Part shown: positions 38,309 through 46,598 of the stretch, one piece after another
Numbering within the stretch: the stretch's first letter is position 1
Layout: every line of letters starts with the position of its first letter
NCBI RefSeq assembly: GCF_023147505.1
Contig: NZ_JAHXPB010000008.1
Coordinates: 1 to 64,000 of the forward strand
DNA length: 64,000 bases
Direction: 5' to 3'
Source of the DNA: Brevundimonas sp. EYE_349
GTDB lineage: Bacteria > Pseudomonadota > Alphaproteobacteria > Caulobacterales > Caulobacteraceae
Program-made: the position numbers and the translations under genes
Notes under the pieces: generated by a model
What the model was told of the DNA's origin: nothing
Seen by the model: the letters and a program-made list of their open reading frames with translations, nothing else
Databases searched by the model: none

Positions 38309-40087
38309 TCAGAACATCGGCTGTTCGGCCAGGACCACGGCGCCCTGGCTGCGCATCCTGTCGCTGTCGATCCGCTGCATCACCGCCTGGGCCTGGGGAT
38401 CGGCCATCACCCCGCCCAGCATGACGAGGGCCTTGGCGGCTTCGGTCTGGACGCCGAACATTTCGGAAATGGCCTGCCACGGCGACTTCTCCTTGGGGAA
38501 ATGCTTGAAGCGGACGGACTGATCGGCGGGAATCTTGGCCAACTGCCTGGCCTTGGCCACCGCTTCGGTCAGGCCGCCCAGCTGGTCCACCAGCCCCAGC
38601 GGCAGGGCCTGGGCGCCTGTCCAGACGCGCCCCTTGGCGATCTCGCGCACCCGTTCCGCAGGCAGTTTGCGGCCCGTGGCGACGCGGCTGATGAAGTCGT
38701 CGTAGATACGGTCCATCTGGCCCGAGAAGGCCGCGCGCTGGGCCGGAGTGAAGCTCTGGCCGGGCGAGAAGGCGTCGGCGTATTCGCCGCCCACCGTCAG
38801 GCCGCGCATATCCACGCCGAAGCGGCCCAAAGCGTCCGCCAGCACGAACTTGCCGCCGAACACGCCGATGGATCCGGTCAGGGTGGTCGGCTGGGCCACG
38901 ATCCAGTCGGCTTCGGAACTGACCCAATAGCCGCCCGAGGCCGCATAGGCGCCCATGGAGACCACCACCGGCTTGCCGGCCGCACGCGCCGCGCGCACGG
39001 CGGCCAGAATCTGTTCGGACGCCTCGGGCGAACCGCCGGGTGACGAGACGCGGAAGACGATGGCCTTCACGTCCTTGTCCTCGATGGCGTCATAGATGGC
39101 CTCGGCCGTGTCGTCGGAATAGATGGACGATCCGCCGCCGAAGCCGCCGCCGCCGCCTCGGCCGGTCACGATGGCCCCCTCGCCGCCCACGATGGCGATG
39201 GCGTTTCGGCCCGAGCCGGCGCGTTCGCCCTTCTGGTTCAGATATTTGCCGAACTCGACGATCTCGGCGCCCTTGCCGGCGCGGGCCTTGACGGCGATCT
39301 CGGCCTCCTCGACCTGGCCGACCTTATCGATCAGGCGGTTGGCCAAGGCCTGTTCGGCCGTATAGGGGCCGGCCTCGATCAGGGTCTTCAGCGTCGGAGC
39401 CGTCGTCTTGCGATCCTGAGCGGCGTGGCCCAGGGCGCTGTCGTAGATGGAGGTCATCCAGGCGGTCATGGCCTCGCGGTGCGGGCCGGTGTAATCGCTC
39501 TGGGTGTATTCGTTTACGGCGTTCTTGTATTCGTAACGCTGCTCGAACTCGGCCTTCACCCCGTATTTCTGGAAGGCGCGGCCCAGGAACAGGCTGTCGG
39601 CCGAGAAGCCCGTGGCCTGGAAGCCGGCGGTGTTCTGCATCCACAGCTCCGACGCCGACGCCCCGACCATATAGGTCGACATCACCGCCCCAGCGGGCGC
39701 GAAGCCCTGGCTGTGGGCGACGACCGGCTTGCCCGAGGCGCGGAAGCGATGGATGGCCTGGCGCAGTTCGTCGGCGGTGGCCGGGGTCATGCCGCTTTCC
39801 GGCAGGCGGATCAGCACGGCCTTGACGCTGCTGTCGCCCTGGGCCTGCTGCAGGCCGTCGACCACACGGGTCAGGGCCAGGCCAGAGCCGCCGAAGGCCG
39901 CGAACGGATTGGACGACGGCTGGTCGCTGATCCCGCCGCGCAGGTCCAGCTCAAGCACCGTATTGGCCGGGGTCGTCGGCTTGGACGTCGAGGCGACGGC
40001 GACCGTCAGCAGCACCACGGGAATCACGACCACGAAGAGGATCAACCCGGTGAAGACACCCAGGACCGTCAGAAAGAATTGCTTCAT
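38309..40087 (-). CDS. sppA: Signal peptide peptidase SppA, 67-kDa type
   Basis: An inner-membrane Ser/Lys protease that degrades cleaved signal peptides. 592 residues with an N-terminal membrane helix (about 5-30) and two tandem protease domains. The Lys of the dyad is in YEYKNAVNEYT in the N-terminal domain, and the nucleophile Ser is in MGAYAASGGYWVSSEAD in the C-terminal domain, the split arrangement known from E. coli SppA. SPGGSPEASEQIL and TGSIGVFGGKF are also present. It is divergent from panD. Confidence 0.95.
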   Translation of the reverse strand: MKQFFLTVLGVFTGLILFVVVIPVVLLTVAVASTSKPTTPANTVLELDLRGGISDQPSSNPFAAFGGSGLALTRVVDGLQQAQGDSSVKAVLIRLPESGMTPATADELRQAIHRFRASGKPVVAHSQGFAPAGAVMSTYMVGASASELWMQNTAGFQATGFSADSLFLGRAFQKYGVKAEFEQRYEYKNAVNEYTQSDYTGPHREAMTAWMTSIYDSALGHAAQDRKTTAPTLKTLIEAGPYTAEQALANRLIDKVGQVEEAEIAVKARAGKGAEIVEFGKYLNQKGERAGSGRNAIAIVGGEGAIVTGRGGGGGFGGGSSIYSDDTAEAIYDAIEDKDVKAIVFRVSSPGGSPEASEQILAAVRAARAAGKPVVVSMGAYAASGGYWVSSEADWIVAQPTTLTGSIGVFGGKFVLADALGRFGVDMRGLTVGGEYADAFSPGQSFTPAQRAAFSGQMDRIYDDFISRVATGRKLPAERVREIAKGRVWTGAQALPLGLVDQLGGLTEAVAKARQLAKIPADQSVRFKHFPKEKSPWQAISEMFGVQTEAAKALVMLGGVMADPQAQAVMQRIDSDRMRSQGAVVLAEQPMF

Positions 40088-40301
40088 CGGAGGGAAAACG
40101 CGCGCTCGCAGGCCGGAAATGGCCGGGCCAGCATAGGGGGCGCTTCGCCGTCGTCAAATGAAGGTGTCGCAAGATCGCGACCACTGCGGCCGCTCATGTT
40201 GCAATGCAGCGGCGGCGATTGATGCAGACGGCGAAAATCCCTATATGAGCGGCCTGTCGGCGCGGCCTGAAATCGCGCGTGTATTACGAGGAGACCGGGC
40301 G

Positions 40302-40658
40302 ATGCTGGTCACCCTGATGAAGTCCAAGCTGCACCGGGCCACGGTGACCCAGGCCGATCTCGACTACGAGGGATCGATCGCCATCGACATGGATCTGCTG
40401 GACGCCGCGGGCATCTATCCGCACGAGCAGGTCGATGTGCTGAACATCACCAATGGCGCGCGCTTCACCACCTACGCCATCGAGGCCCCGCGCGGCTCGC
40501 GCGTCATCGGCGTCAACGGCGCCGCCGCCCGCCTGGTGCAGAAGAACGACAAGGTCATCGTGGTCACCTATGGCCAGATGCCCCATGAAGAGGCTCGTCA
40601 GTGGAACCCGAACGTGGTCCTGCTGGACGACGCCAACGAGATCAAGCACGCGGGCTGA
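40302..40658 (+). CDS. panD: Aspartate 1-decarboxylase
   Basis: PanD makes beta-alanine for pantothenate and coenzyme A. The proenzyme cleaves itself between Gly24 and Ser25 ([12 protein letters not shown]) to make the pyruvoyl cofactor, and both residues are in place. Also seen are [32 protein letters not shown] and [17 protein letters not shown]. The start at 40302 is preceded by GAGGAG and gives 118 residues, typical for the family. It is a single gene divergent from sppA. Confidence 0.97.
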   Translation: MLVTLMKSKLHRATVTQADLDYEGSIAIDMDLLDAAGIYPHEQVDVLNITNGARFTTYAIEAPRGSRVIGVNGAAARLVQKNDKVIVVTYGQMPHEEARQWNPNVVLLDDANEIKHAG

Positions 40659-40663
40659 AGCCG

Positions 40664-40711
40664 TCTCCTCTCCATGAGATGGGGAGGAGGACCGCAAAGC
40701 GGTGGAGGCGC
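40664..40711. repeat. Palindromic repeat (CTCC-CATG-GGGGAG family) downstream of panD
   Basis: CTCCTCTCCATGAGATGGGG at 40666 is followed by a GACCGCAAAGCGGT hairpin and GGAGGCGC. It is a variant of the CTCCCCATGAAATGGGGAG repeat seen at 48768, 56318 and 56735. It lies between panD and the terminator. Confidence 0.6.
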
Positions 40712-40733
40712 TCCTTGCCGCCCACCCACCAAC

Positions 40734-40770
40734 AAAAAAGGCCCGCCGTCGCCGGCGGGCCTTTCTTCGT
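40734..40770. terminator. Bidirectional rho-independent terminator between panD and SIMPL gene
   Basis: AAAGGCCCGCCG and its perfect inverted copy enclose a four-base loop. A-runs precede it and T-rich sequence follows, so both panD (plus) and the SIMPL-domain gene (minus, TTTTTT after the stem) can end here. Confidence 0.9.
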
Positions 40771-40784
40771 TTCAGCCGATGGGA

Positions 40785-41585
40785 TCAGCGGGCGATGTCG
40801 TAAACGCCCGAGATATCGATCCGCACCGACAGTTCGCCGGCCGAGACTGGGGTGCTTTCGGCACGATCCATGGCCACCGCGCGGGCGGCGAACATCGGCA
40901 TCGGCGGCTGCGGCGCATAGCCGCCGCCCTCGGTCAGGTTGCGGATGCCCGACAGTTGGACGTTCAGCGACTGGGCGTACAACTGGGCCTTGGCCTGCAG
41001 ATTGCGGACGGCCAGTTGGCGCGCCTGATTCTCGGCCGCCGTGGGGTCCTTCAGGCCAAAGCTGATGCCGTCGATCTGGTTGACGCCGGCCGCGACCACG
41101 GCGTCGGCCGTCGTCCCCACCTTGGTCAGGTCGTTGATGACCACCGTCACGCGGTTGACCGCCTGATAGCCGCGCAGCTTGGGCGGCTCGTTCTGTTGAT
41201 AGTCATACTGGGCCGACAGGTTCAGGCCCGAGGTCTGGATGTCGCGCTCGGCGATGCCTGCGCGACGCAGGGCGGCGACAACGCGCGTCATCTGGGTGGC
41301 GTTATCGCGCATGGCGGCCTGGGCCGTCGGCGCCTCGGTCTGGACGCCGAAGGTGATGGTGGCCATGTCCGGCGCGGCCTTGACCTCGCCATAGGCCGAC
41401 AGGTTCAGCGACGGCGCGGGCTGCATCATATGCATGGCTCCCATGGACGGTTCGGCGGTCTGGGCCATGGCGCGCGGCGTGGCGGCGGCCATGAAGGCGG
41501 CGGCGGCGACCGCGCCGCCCAGGGCCAGCGTCTTCAGGGCGGGCGCGGTCAGGCGTTTGGCGGGGGCCGTCAGGGTGCGGGTCAT
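40785..41585 (-). CDS. SIMPL-domain (DUF541) periplasmic protein
   Basis: 267 residues with a basic N-terminus and signal peptide ending near residue 41 (ATPRAMAQ), followed by a SIMPL/DUF541 domain: LNLSAYGEVKAAPDMATITF, GIAERDIQTSGLNLSAQYDY, GYQAVNRVTVVINDL and ISFGLKDPTAAENQARQLA. The family is widespread in the periplasm and poorly defined. Some members are linked to oxidative stress. The start at 41585 is preceded by GGAGA. It is a single gene ending in the shared terminator. Confidence 0.9.
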   Translation of the reverse strand: MTRTLTAPAKRLTAPALKTLALGGAVAAAAFMAAATPRAMAQTAEPSMGAMHMMQPAPSLNLSAYGEVKAAPDMATITFGVQTEAPTAQAAMRDNATQMTRVVAALRRAGIAERDIQTSGLNLSAQYDYQQNEPPKLRGYQAVNRVTVVINDLTKVGTTADAVVAAGVNQIDGISFGLKDPTAAENQARQLAVRNLQAKAQLYAQSLNVQLSGIRNLTEGGGYAPQPPMPMFAARAVAMDRAESTPVSAGELSVRIDISGVYDIAR

Positions 41586-41799
41586 GCGGTTTGTCTCCGT
41601 ATTCGATCCAGAAGCGACGGGCTCGTCGATCCGTTGCAACGACCTTGGCCGTTCTCGCCTGAATGAACGCCCTTCGTGGCTTTGCAGTTTCCGTTCATCT
41701 TCATGAATTCGACGAAACACGACCTTCTGACGCGCCGCCGCTTGGCAAGCCGCGCCCGCGCCTGCTAGGCGAACCTCCTTCCGCCGAGGCGCGCCTTGG

Positions 41800-41875
41800 G
41801 GGCCTGTAGCTCAATGGTTAGAGCCGACCGCTCATAACGGTCTGGTTGGGGGTTCGAGTCCCTCCGGGCCTACCA
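41800..41875 (+). tRNA. tRNA with CAU anticodon, probably tRNA-Ile2 (lysidine-modified)
   Basis: A 76-base cloverleaf with encoded CCA. The acceptor stem GGGCCTG pairs with CGGGCCT (two wobbles), T8-A9, the D arm has GGTTAGAGC, the anticodon loop is CTCATAA with anticodon CAT, and the T arm is GGTTCGAGTCC. The CTCATAA loop and TGGTT variable region resemble tRNA-Ile(CAU), whose C34 is changed to lysidine to read AUA. An elongator tRNA-Met cannot be excluded without covariance scoring. A transposon begins three bases after the CCA, and the tRNA itself is intact. Confidence 0.93.
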
Positions 41876-41878
41876 CTC

Positions 41879-41921
41879 TGTCGGGACCACTTAGAAGTGG
41901 CTCAAAACCACTTAAGAGTGG
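41879..41921 (+). repeat. Left terminal repeat and subterminal repeats of the transposon
   Basis: The terminal CCACTTAGAAGTGGCTC is followed at 41909 by a second copy, CCACTTAAGAGTGGCTTA. Each copy is itself palindromic (CCACTT/AAGTGG). Repeated sites of this kind are typical transposase-binding sites in TniA-type ends. Confidence 0.8.
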
Positions 41922-42142
41922 CTTAGCGGATAGATTCATCTCTCCAGTGAGCAGCAGGGTGTCCACGCTTGCGTCAAAGCGGCGGGCGGAAATGTCCGCT
42001 GTCGGGTGGATATTTGTGATTGTGTTTGCTGCGCGCGCAGCATCATCACAGGACCGCGCGCATCGTCATCAGATTTGAGCAGGCTTTTGCGGCCGATTGA
42101 CCGATGTTAGTCGATCTCTTGGGCGCACGGGGGGCTTACGCC

Positions 42143-42676
42143 ATGAAGAAACTGTTCGAATTTCGAGCGAAATTGTCTGGCTGGGTTGCATCCGTCGCGG
42201 ATTGGCTTGCTCCCAATCCTGCGGCTGATGAGGACAAGTCCAGATTCGTCGACCTCGCCCCAACCGACAAAGCGGACGAAGCAGGCATATATTCAGCGGC
42301 GTTGACGGAGGCGACCAACAATCCCCGCGTGATGAACATCGCGCTTACCGGACCCTACGGGTCAGGCAAGAGCAGCATCGTAAAATCGTTCCTGAAACGC
42401 TATAAGCGCCCGGCATTGCAGATCTCGTTGGCGGCGTTCATGCCCGAGGCCGTACCCACTGGTATGGCGGTCGGAAGACAGGAAATCGAGCGCAGTATCC
42501 TTCAGCAGATGCTCTACGGCGCCGACGCCAATCGCCTGCCGCTGTCCAGGTTCAAACGCATCCAGTCGCCCGGCCGATGGTCCGGGATCATGAAGACGCG
42601 GAACATCATCTCGTCGTGGAGTAGAGAGACAGGCTTCTTCGGTGACAGCATTCGCATTAATTTATTCAGGAAATAG
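42143..42676 (+). pseudogene. Truncated YobI-like P-loop NTPase
   Basis: The N-terminal 177 residues of a large P-loop NTPase. Residues 35-75 (FVDLAPTDKADEAGIYSAAL and ALTGPYGSGKSS, Walker A at 70-77) and the following RQEIERSILQQMLYGADA and LSRFKRIQSPGRWSGI match the start of YobI-like NTPases. Those proteins usually exceed 1000 residues and carry membrane helices after this point. From about residue 150 the sequence no longer resembles the family and stops, so a deletion removed the rest. The start at 42143 (MKKLFEF) has a G-rich stretch upstream. It is cargo of the transposon. The role of the intact family is not well established. Confidence 0.7.
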
Positions 42677-42918
42677 GTGCAATCGACCAAGGTGTGCGGA
42701 TGCATCATGTTAGCTTGCGCCCGCCTGAGCAGCCCTTACGCCGAGGTTAGGCTAGGCTGATGCCGATGCGTGTGCCGGCGACAAGGGCAGTTTAGCTACG
42801 GTGGCGGTACGGTTGCCGCCAGAGCACGATCTCTGACCGTGTGAGTCAGTGAGGCGCTGACTCAGACCAAGCCAATGACGTCTGCTTGTCGGTTGGAAAT
42901 CAATGTCCACTATTGGCG
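42677..42918. other. Gap between NTPase fragment and IS, no gene seen
   Basis: No convincing gene. It contains an 8-bp inverted repeat TGAGTCAG/CTGACTCA at about 42842-42864, which carries two GANTC sites. From about 42850 an open plus frame (SACRLEINVHYW) continues across the IS insertion point into 44444-44649 when the IS and one duplication copy are removed. Confidence 0.5.
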
Positions 42919-44443
42919 GATTTCGTTGAAAAGGCGGCTGCTGAGATCGCCGCCAGTGACGGACGCTGCGGTTTATTCTCGCCTCACGCGGTCGCCGGCG
43001 TCGTTGGTGGGATCAGTTTGGCCATTTTGCGCAGGTTCTGGGCGGTGGCGGCGAGGAGGAACTCGTCCTTGGCGCCGTTGGGGCCTCTCAGGCGCAGTCG
43101 GTCCAGCTTCAGGATGCGCTTGAGGTGGGCGAACAGCATCTCGACCTTCTTCCGTTCGCGCCGGGAAACGACGTAGGCGTCGGTCTTGGCGATGTCGCGG
43201 GCGAAGTCCCGGGCGCCTTCGTGGATTGAGCGCGTGACCTTGCGCATCGGCGTGTTGGGGCAGCAGCGAGGCTTGAGGGCGCAGGCCCGGCAGTCGGCCG
43301 TGCTGGCGCGATAGCGCAGGGTGTCATCAGGCGGCGCCTGGGTCCGGGGCGTCGAGAAGACGCGCCGACCGTGGACCAGCGTCTTGCCCGCCGGGCAGCG
43401 GTAGAGGTCCTGGGCGTGGTCATAGGCGAAGTCGCTGCGTGAGAAAGTCCCGTCGACCCGCTCGGATTTGTCGATGACAGGGATGTGGGGCTCGATGCCC
43501 TGATCGTGGACCAGCCAGTCCAGCATCTCGGCCGAGCCATAGGCCGTGTCCGCCGCCAGCCGGGCAGGCCACAGATCATGATGCTCGCGCGCACGCTCGA
43601 TCATGGTGCGGGCCGCCGTCACCTCAGCCTGGCGCACCGCCGTGCACGGCTCGACATCGACGATGATCGCGTGGTCCAGGTCGATCAGATAGTTCGTCGC
43701 ATAGGCGAAAAAGGCCAGACCCTTGTTGGCGCCGGTCCAGCGCGAGGCCGGGTCGGCTGGCGAGATGAACTTGGGCGTCACCGGGGTGGCGCCGCCGAAG
43801 GCTGCGTCGTCAAGCACGGCCAGATACTCGTCGATCGCGCGGCTGGCGGCCTCGGGCGGCAGACCTTCGTCGCCGGGCACGCAGCGCTGGCGGTTGGCGT
43901 CAGCCTTGATCAGGCTCGCATCGACGGCGAAGCGCTCACCGCCGACCAGACCCTCGGCCATGCAGCGGCGCAGCACCGTCTCGAACAGTTCCAGCAGCAA
44001 GTCGCTGTCGCGGAAGCGGCCATGGCGGTTCTTCGAGAAGGTCGAGTGGTTCGGCACGTCGCCGTCCAGGCCCAGCCGGCAGAACCAGCGATAAGCCAGG
44101 TTCAGGTGGACTTCCTCGCACAACCGCCGCTCCGAGCGGATGCCGAAGCAGTAGCCGACCAACAACATCCGGATCAGCAACTCTGGGTCGATCGAGGGGC
44201 GACCGATGGTGCTGTAGAACGGCGCCAGATGCGCCCGCAGCCCGTCCAGTTCCACGAAGCGATCAATCGCCCGCAACAGGTGATCCGCCGGCACATGCCG
44301 CTCCAGCGAGAACTCGTAGAACAGGGCTGACTGATCGACCCGCCGTTCGCCCATCATCGCCGCACCTCCGGTCTCAACGACCAGAGTGAATGAGCGCGGC
44401 GCCCTCATGCCAATTGCCGGAGGCTGCCTTTTTCAACGAAATC
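42919..44443 (-). mobile_element. IS1182-family insertion sequence nested in the transposon
   Basis: A 1525-bp element with inverted ends GATTTCGTTGAAAAGGCGGC (left) and GATTTCGTTGAAAAAGGCAG (right, read inward). The 4-bp direct repeat ggcg flanks it (42915-42918 and 44444-44447). One intact transposase gene fills it. The intact ends and gene suggest a fairly recent insertion, later than the surrounding transposon. Confidence 0.9.
42984..44357 (-). CDS. IS1182-family DDE transposase
   Basis: 457 residues. The N-terminal DUF772-type domain shows LFYEFSLERHVPADHLLRAI, GRPSIDPELLIRMLLVGYCF and NLAYRWFCRLGLDGDVPNHS. The catalytic domain has VDASLIKADANRQR, LAADTAYGSAEMLDWLV and a zinc-like CRACALKPRCCPN region before the C-terminal E region (RRERKKVEMLFAHLKRIL). 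The start at 44357 (MMGERRVDQS) has GGAGGT six bases upstream, and an upstream in-frame ATG at 44408 lacks a site. The frame is intact and probably active. Confidence 0.95.
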   Translation of the reverse strand: MMGERRVDQSALFYEFSLERHVPADHLLRAIDRFVELDGLRAHLAPFYSTIGRPSIDPELLIRMLLVGYCFGIRSERRLCEEVHLNLAYRWFCRLGLDGDVPNHSTFSKNRHGRFRDSDLLLELFETVLRRCMAEGLVGGERFAVDASLIKADANRQRCVPGDEGLPPEAASRAIDEYLAVLDDAAFGGATPVTPKFISPADPASRWTGANKGLAFFAYATNYLIDLDHAIIVDVEPCTAVRQAEVTAARTMIERAREHHDLWPARLAADTAYGSAEMLDWLVHDQGIEPHIPVIDKSERVDGTFSRSDFAYDHAQDLYRCPAGKTLVHGRRVFSTPRTQAPPDDTLRYRASTADCRACALKPRCCPNTPMRKVTRSIHEGARDFARDIAKTDAYVVSRRERKKVEMLFAHLKRILKLDRLRLRGPNGAKDEFLLAATAQNLRKMAKLIPPTTPATA

Positions 44444-44763
44444 GGCGCTTGGCAGACTTCGCTGCACGACCGTCGATCGGTCGTGAAACGCTACCGCTAA
44501 CTTCAGCCCCTCCCCCGATCGTGCAGTGGCTTCGTGGCGCAAGGATTCAGCGACGTCCTTATCACGCTCGACCTACGCAGTTCGATGTTGAGCCATATCA
44601 ACAGCTTTCGTCACTTGCCGGCTCGTTAGCGTCGTTGATCTACAGATAGCTGGAAAGTCGATCCGCCCATCCAGGCACTTCGAGACATGGATTTGGCCCT
44701 CCCGCACCGCGACAACTCGACACTATCAGATGTTTGACAAAAGATATGCTTCTAGGACGCCCT
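44444..44763 (+). other. Remnant coding frame between IS and tniB, possible tniA 3' end
   Basis: No intact gene. Removing the IS and one ggcg copy joins an open frame that runs from about 42850 into this stretch and stops at 44649: SACRLEINVHYWRLADFAAR, then IVQWLRGARIQRRPYHARPT and QFDVEPYQQLSSLAGSLASL. The frame ends 114 bases before tniB. tniA lies directly before tniB in Tn5053-like elements, so this may be the last ~85 residues of a TniA-type transposase. The similarity is too weak to be sure. Confidence 0.35.
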
Positions 44764-45402
44764 ATGAGTGTCCGCTCTGAACAAACGCGCGCCGAACTCA
44801 ATGACGGGATTGCCGCCAAGATCGCGGCATTCAAAGAGGTTTTCATACCTTACCCGATCCATATGTCGCTGCACGTCGAGCTGGACTACCTGCAAAAGCT
44901 CGGCCGACAGACCGTGGGTCAGCCACAGATGGGGCTGCGCGTATTGGGTCCTACGGGATCCGGCAAAACATCCGCCATTCTGGCCTATATCGCCGCTGTG
45001 GAGCGGAGACGGCCTAGAACAGCGACATTCGTCCCTGTCCTGAAGGTGGATTTGGAGCGCGGATCGACACCCAAAAAGTTCATGATGTCGATACTCCAGG
45101 CATATGGGGATCTGCACGCCGGTCATGGCAATGAGCTGGCCCTAAAAATCCGCGTCTTTGCCTGCTTCGAGCGGTTCGGGACTGAGCTGCTCATCGTGGA
45201 TGAGTTCCAGCACCTCAACTATCGCAACGGGGTCAAAAACGATGTGACGGATACGCTGAAGGGCATGCTCGACGCCGGCATTGTCCCGATGGCCTTTCTC
45301 GGAACAGAGGAAGCCTCGCCCATGTTCGTGCGAAACCTACAGCTCAACGGACGCTTGCTGCCTCCTTGCGACCTGATCGACCCGTGTCCGGCGACGTCGT
45401 AA
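44764..45402 (+). pseudogene. tniB: TniB-family transposition ATPase, C-terminus lost
   Basis: An AAA+ ATPase that helps the TniA transposase choose targets, related to TnsC and MuB. Walker A GPTGSGKTSA (about residue 61) and Walker B ELLIVDEFQHLNYR are intact, as are LKGMLDAGIVPMAFLGTEEA and NLQLNGRLLPPCDL. After CDL the sequence departs (IDPCPATS, stop). TniB proteins usually have 280-330 residues and this has 212, so the C-terminal lid region is missing. The start at 44764 (MSVRSEQT) has AGGA upstream. tniQ and a resolvase gene, expected downstream, are absent. Confidence 0.78.
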
Positions 45403-45932
45403 TCTAGTGGCGTAACTGGCAGAGGCCGCCATGCGGCGATGGCCGCACGGGCCTCTTCAAGAACGTCTGGCGCGAACCGGCCGACTGCGTCGTCGCAGAG
45501 CTTCAGAAACCGCCGCTGCAGCCGCTCAAGGGTCAGGTCGCCATAGCCGAGGTCTTGGCTGTCCTTACTTACAAGGACCGGCGGCGTTGGGCAGGAGGCG
45601 ATCCAGTCCCGATAGTCGTCCGGGCTCTCGCCTTGACTGAGGATCAGGACGGTGAATGGAGCGACATCCGGAATCGGTTGGGATCGGATCGCTCGAGGAG
45701 ACTGGGGGTGGACCTCCAGCGGTGCCGTACCGCACAGACGTCGGGACAAAAAGCCAGCATGGTGCTCCGGCATGAAGTCAAGGATGGTCGTAGGCAGGCA
45801 GGAGAGCGCACCCAAATAGGGACTAGCTTCGCACAGCTGAAGCGAGAAACCCGCCAGAGGGGTCGCCTCTTCAGGCCGCCAATCAGGTACGGTCGGGACA
45901 TAAACGATAGTCGTCAGAATGCGTTCGAGCAT
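45219..45932 (-). pseudogene. Unknown gene on minus strand, 3' end lost at a deletion junction with tniB
   Basis: Not recognised. The frame starts MLERILTTIVYVPTVPDWRP at 45932 and has protein-like composition for about 180 residues, including TTILDFMPEHHAGFLSRRL, FTVLILSQGESPDDYRDWI and DLTLERLQRRFLKLCDDAVG. From about 45395 down to 45219 it runs antisense to tniB, where a real coding sequence is unlikely. tniB departs from its family at about 45378. One deletion joining the two genes tail to tail would explain both truncations. The original partner gene and function are unknown. Confidence 0.45.
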
Positions 45933-46088
45933 GGCCCAAGCCTAGCTGGACGTCCGGCATCGACAAAGCTGATGTGCGATTATCTCAGTTCGTTGCAACA
46001 CATCTCGCAGACGCATCGAAGTCTAAGAGTTGGCAATATCTGGTGTTAGCGCTGACCTGCGACGACGTCCTCCCTAAATCCAAATCGA

Positions 46089-46181
46089 CTGAGGCACTGT
46101 TAAGTGGTCAGCTAACATGCGGGCGGAAAAATTGAGCGGGTTTTCAACCAGCGCCTGAGCCAATCTTAAGTGGTCCCGACA
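46089..46181 (-). repeat. Right terminal repeat and subterminal repeat of the transposon
   Basis: Read on the minus strand, the terminus TGTCGGGACCACTTAAGATT ends at 46181. An internal copy GACCACTTAACAGTGCCTCA lies at 46109-46090. Together with the left end this gives two CCACTTA sites at each end. Confidence 0.8.
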
Positions 46182-46194
46182 CACTCCCTGTCAA

Positions 46195-46222
46195 ACGAAA
46201 ACGGCGGCCCCGGAGGGCCGCC
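46195..46222 (-). terminator. Rho-independent terminator of the DUF1328 gene
   Basis: GGCGGCCC (46203-46210) and GGGCCGCC (46215-46222) form a perfect 8-bp stem with a four-base loop. On the minus strand GTTTTCGTTT follows. It lies 29 bases after the DUF1328 stop and just outside the transposon's right duplication. Confidence 0.85.
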
Positions 46223-46250
46223 GCGTCGGTCTTGGAGCAATCCTGAAAGA

Positions 46251-46424
46251 TCAGGTGACCTTCTTGGCGACGGTGACGCCGAGCACCAGGAAGACCGCGA
46301 AGACGATCAGGGCGACGACGAACAACAGTTTGGCGATGCCGGCGGCGGCGCCTGCGATTCCACCAAAGCCCAGCAGGCCCGCCACCACGGCGATTACTGC
46401 GAAAATCAAAGCCCATTTCAACAT
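46251..46424 (-). CDS. DUF1328 (YtjA-type) small membrane protein
   Basis: A 57-residue protein, [20 protein letters not shown], then a Gly/Ala turn ([13 protein letters not shown]) and a second helix ending [11 protein letters not shown]. Two short membrane helices and this glycine pattern are typical of the DUF1328/YtjA family, which is often stress-induced in Proteobacteria. AAAGGAGA lies eight bases before the ATG. A terminator follows. The other frames over this stretch are not coding. Confidence 0.9.
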   Translation of the reverse strand: MLKWALIFAVIAVVAGLLGFGGIAGAAAGIAKLLFVVALIVFAVFLVLGVTVAKKVT

Positions 46425-46598
46425 TGCGTTCTCCTTTGACTGCAGAACGACAGCGGCGGGACGGAGTTCCGGCGGCGCTCGCGAATCGTGGACAGAACGT
46501 CGCGGGGACGCAGGACGGGGATGGACGGCGCGCCTCCCCTCCCCTTCTGAGGGCGGTCCCCCTATATGGCGGGCCTAATCGCTTTCGGAGTTTTCACC

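Larger units (their letters stand above)
41879..46181. mobile_element. Decayed TniB-type transposon inserted at the tRNA 3' end
   Basis: A 4303-bp element. The left end reads TGTCGGGACCACTTAGAAGT, and the right end, read inward, reads TGTCGGGACCACTTAAGATT. The first 25 bases match at 22 positions. A perfect 5-bp target duplication cactc flanks it (41874-41878 and 46182-46186), and the left copy includes the CA of the tRNA CCA. The TGTC ends, 5-bp duplication and an internal TniB ATPase place it with Tn5053/Tn402-like elements. Cargo and transposition genes are damaged: a truncated YobI-like NTPase, an IS1182-family insertion, truncated tniB and a truncated unknown gene. It is probably no longer autonomous. 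Confidence 0.88.

Noticed and set aside
44386..44649. 87-codon plus-strand gene overlapping the IS end
   Set aside because: Its first part is IS terminal sequence. Only the part after 44444 may be a remnant of an older gene.
41800..46186. Integrative element using the tRNA as an attB site
   Set aside because: No integrase, no repeated tRNA 3' segment at the far end, and a 5-bp duplication with TGTC inverted ends instead.
46144..46416. 90-codon Arg-rich minus-strand frame
   Set aside because: It is a shadow of the 57-residue DUF1328 gene in another frame and runs through its terminator into the transposon.
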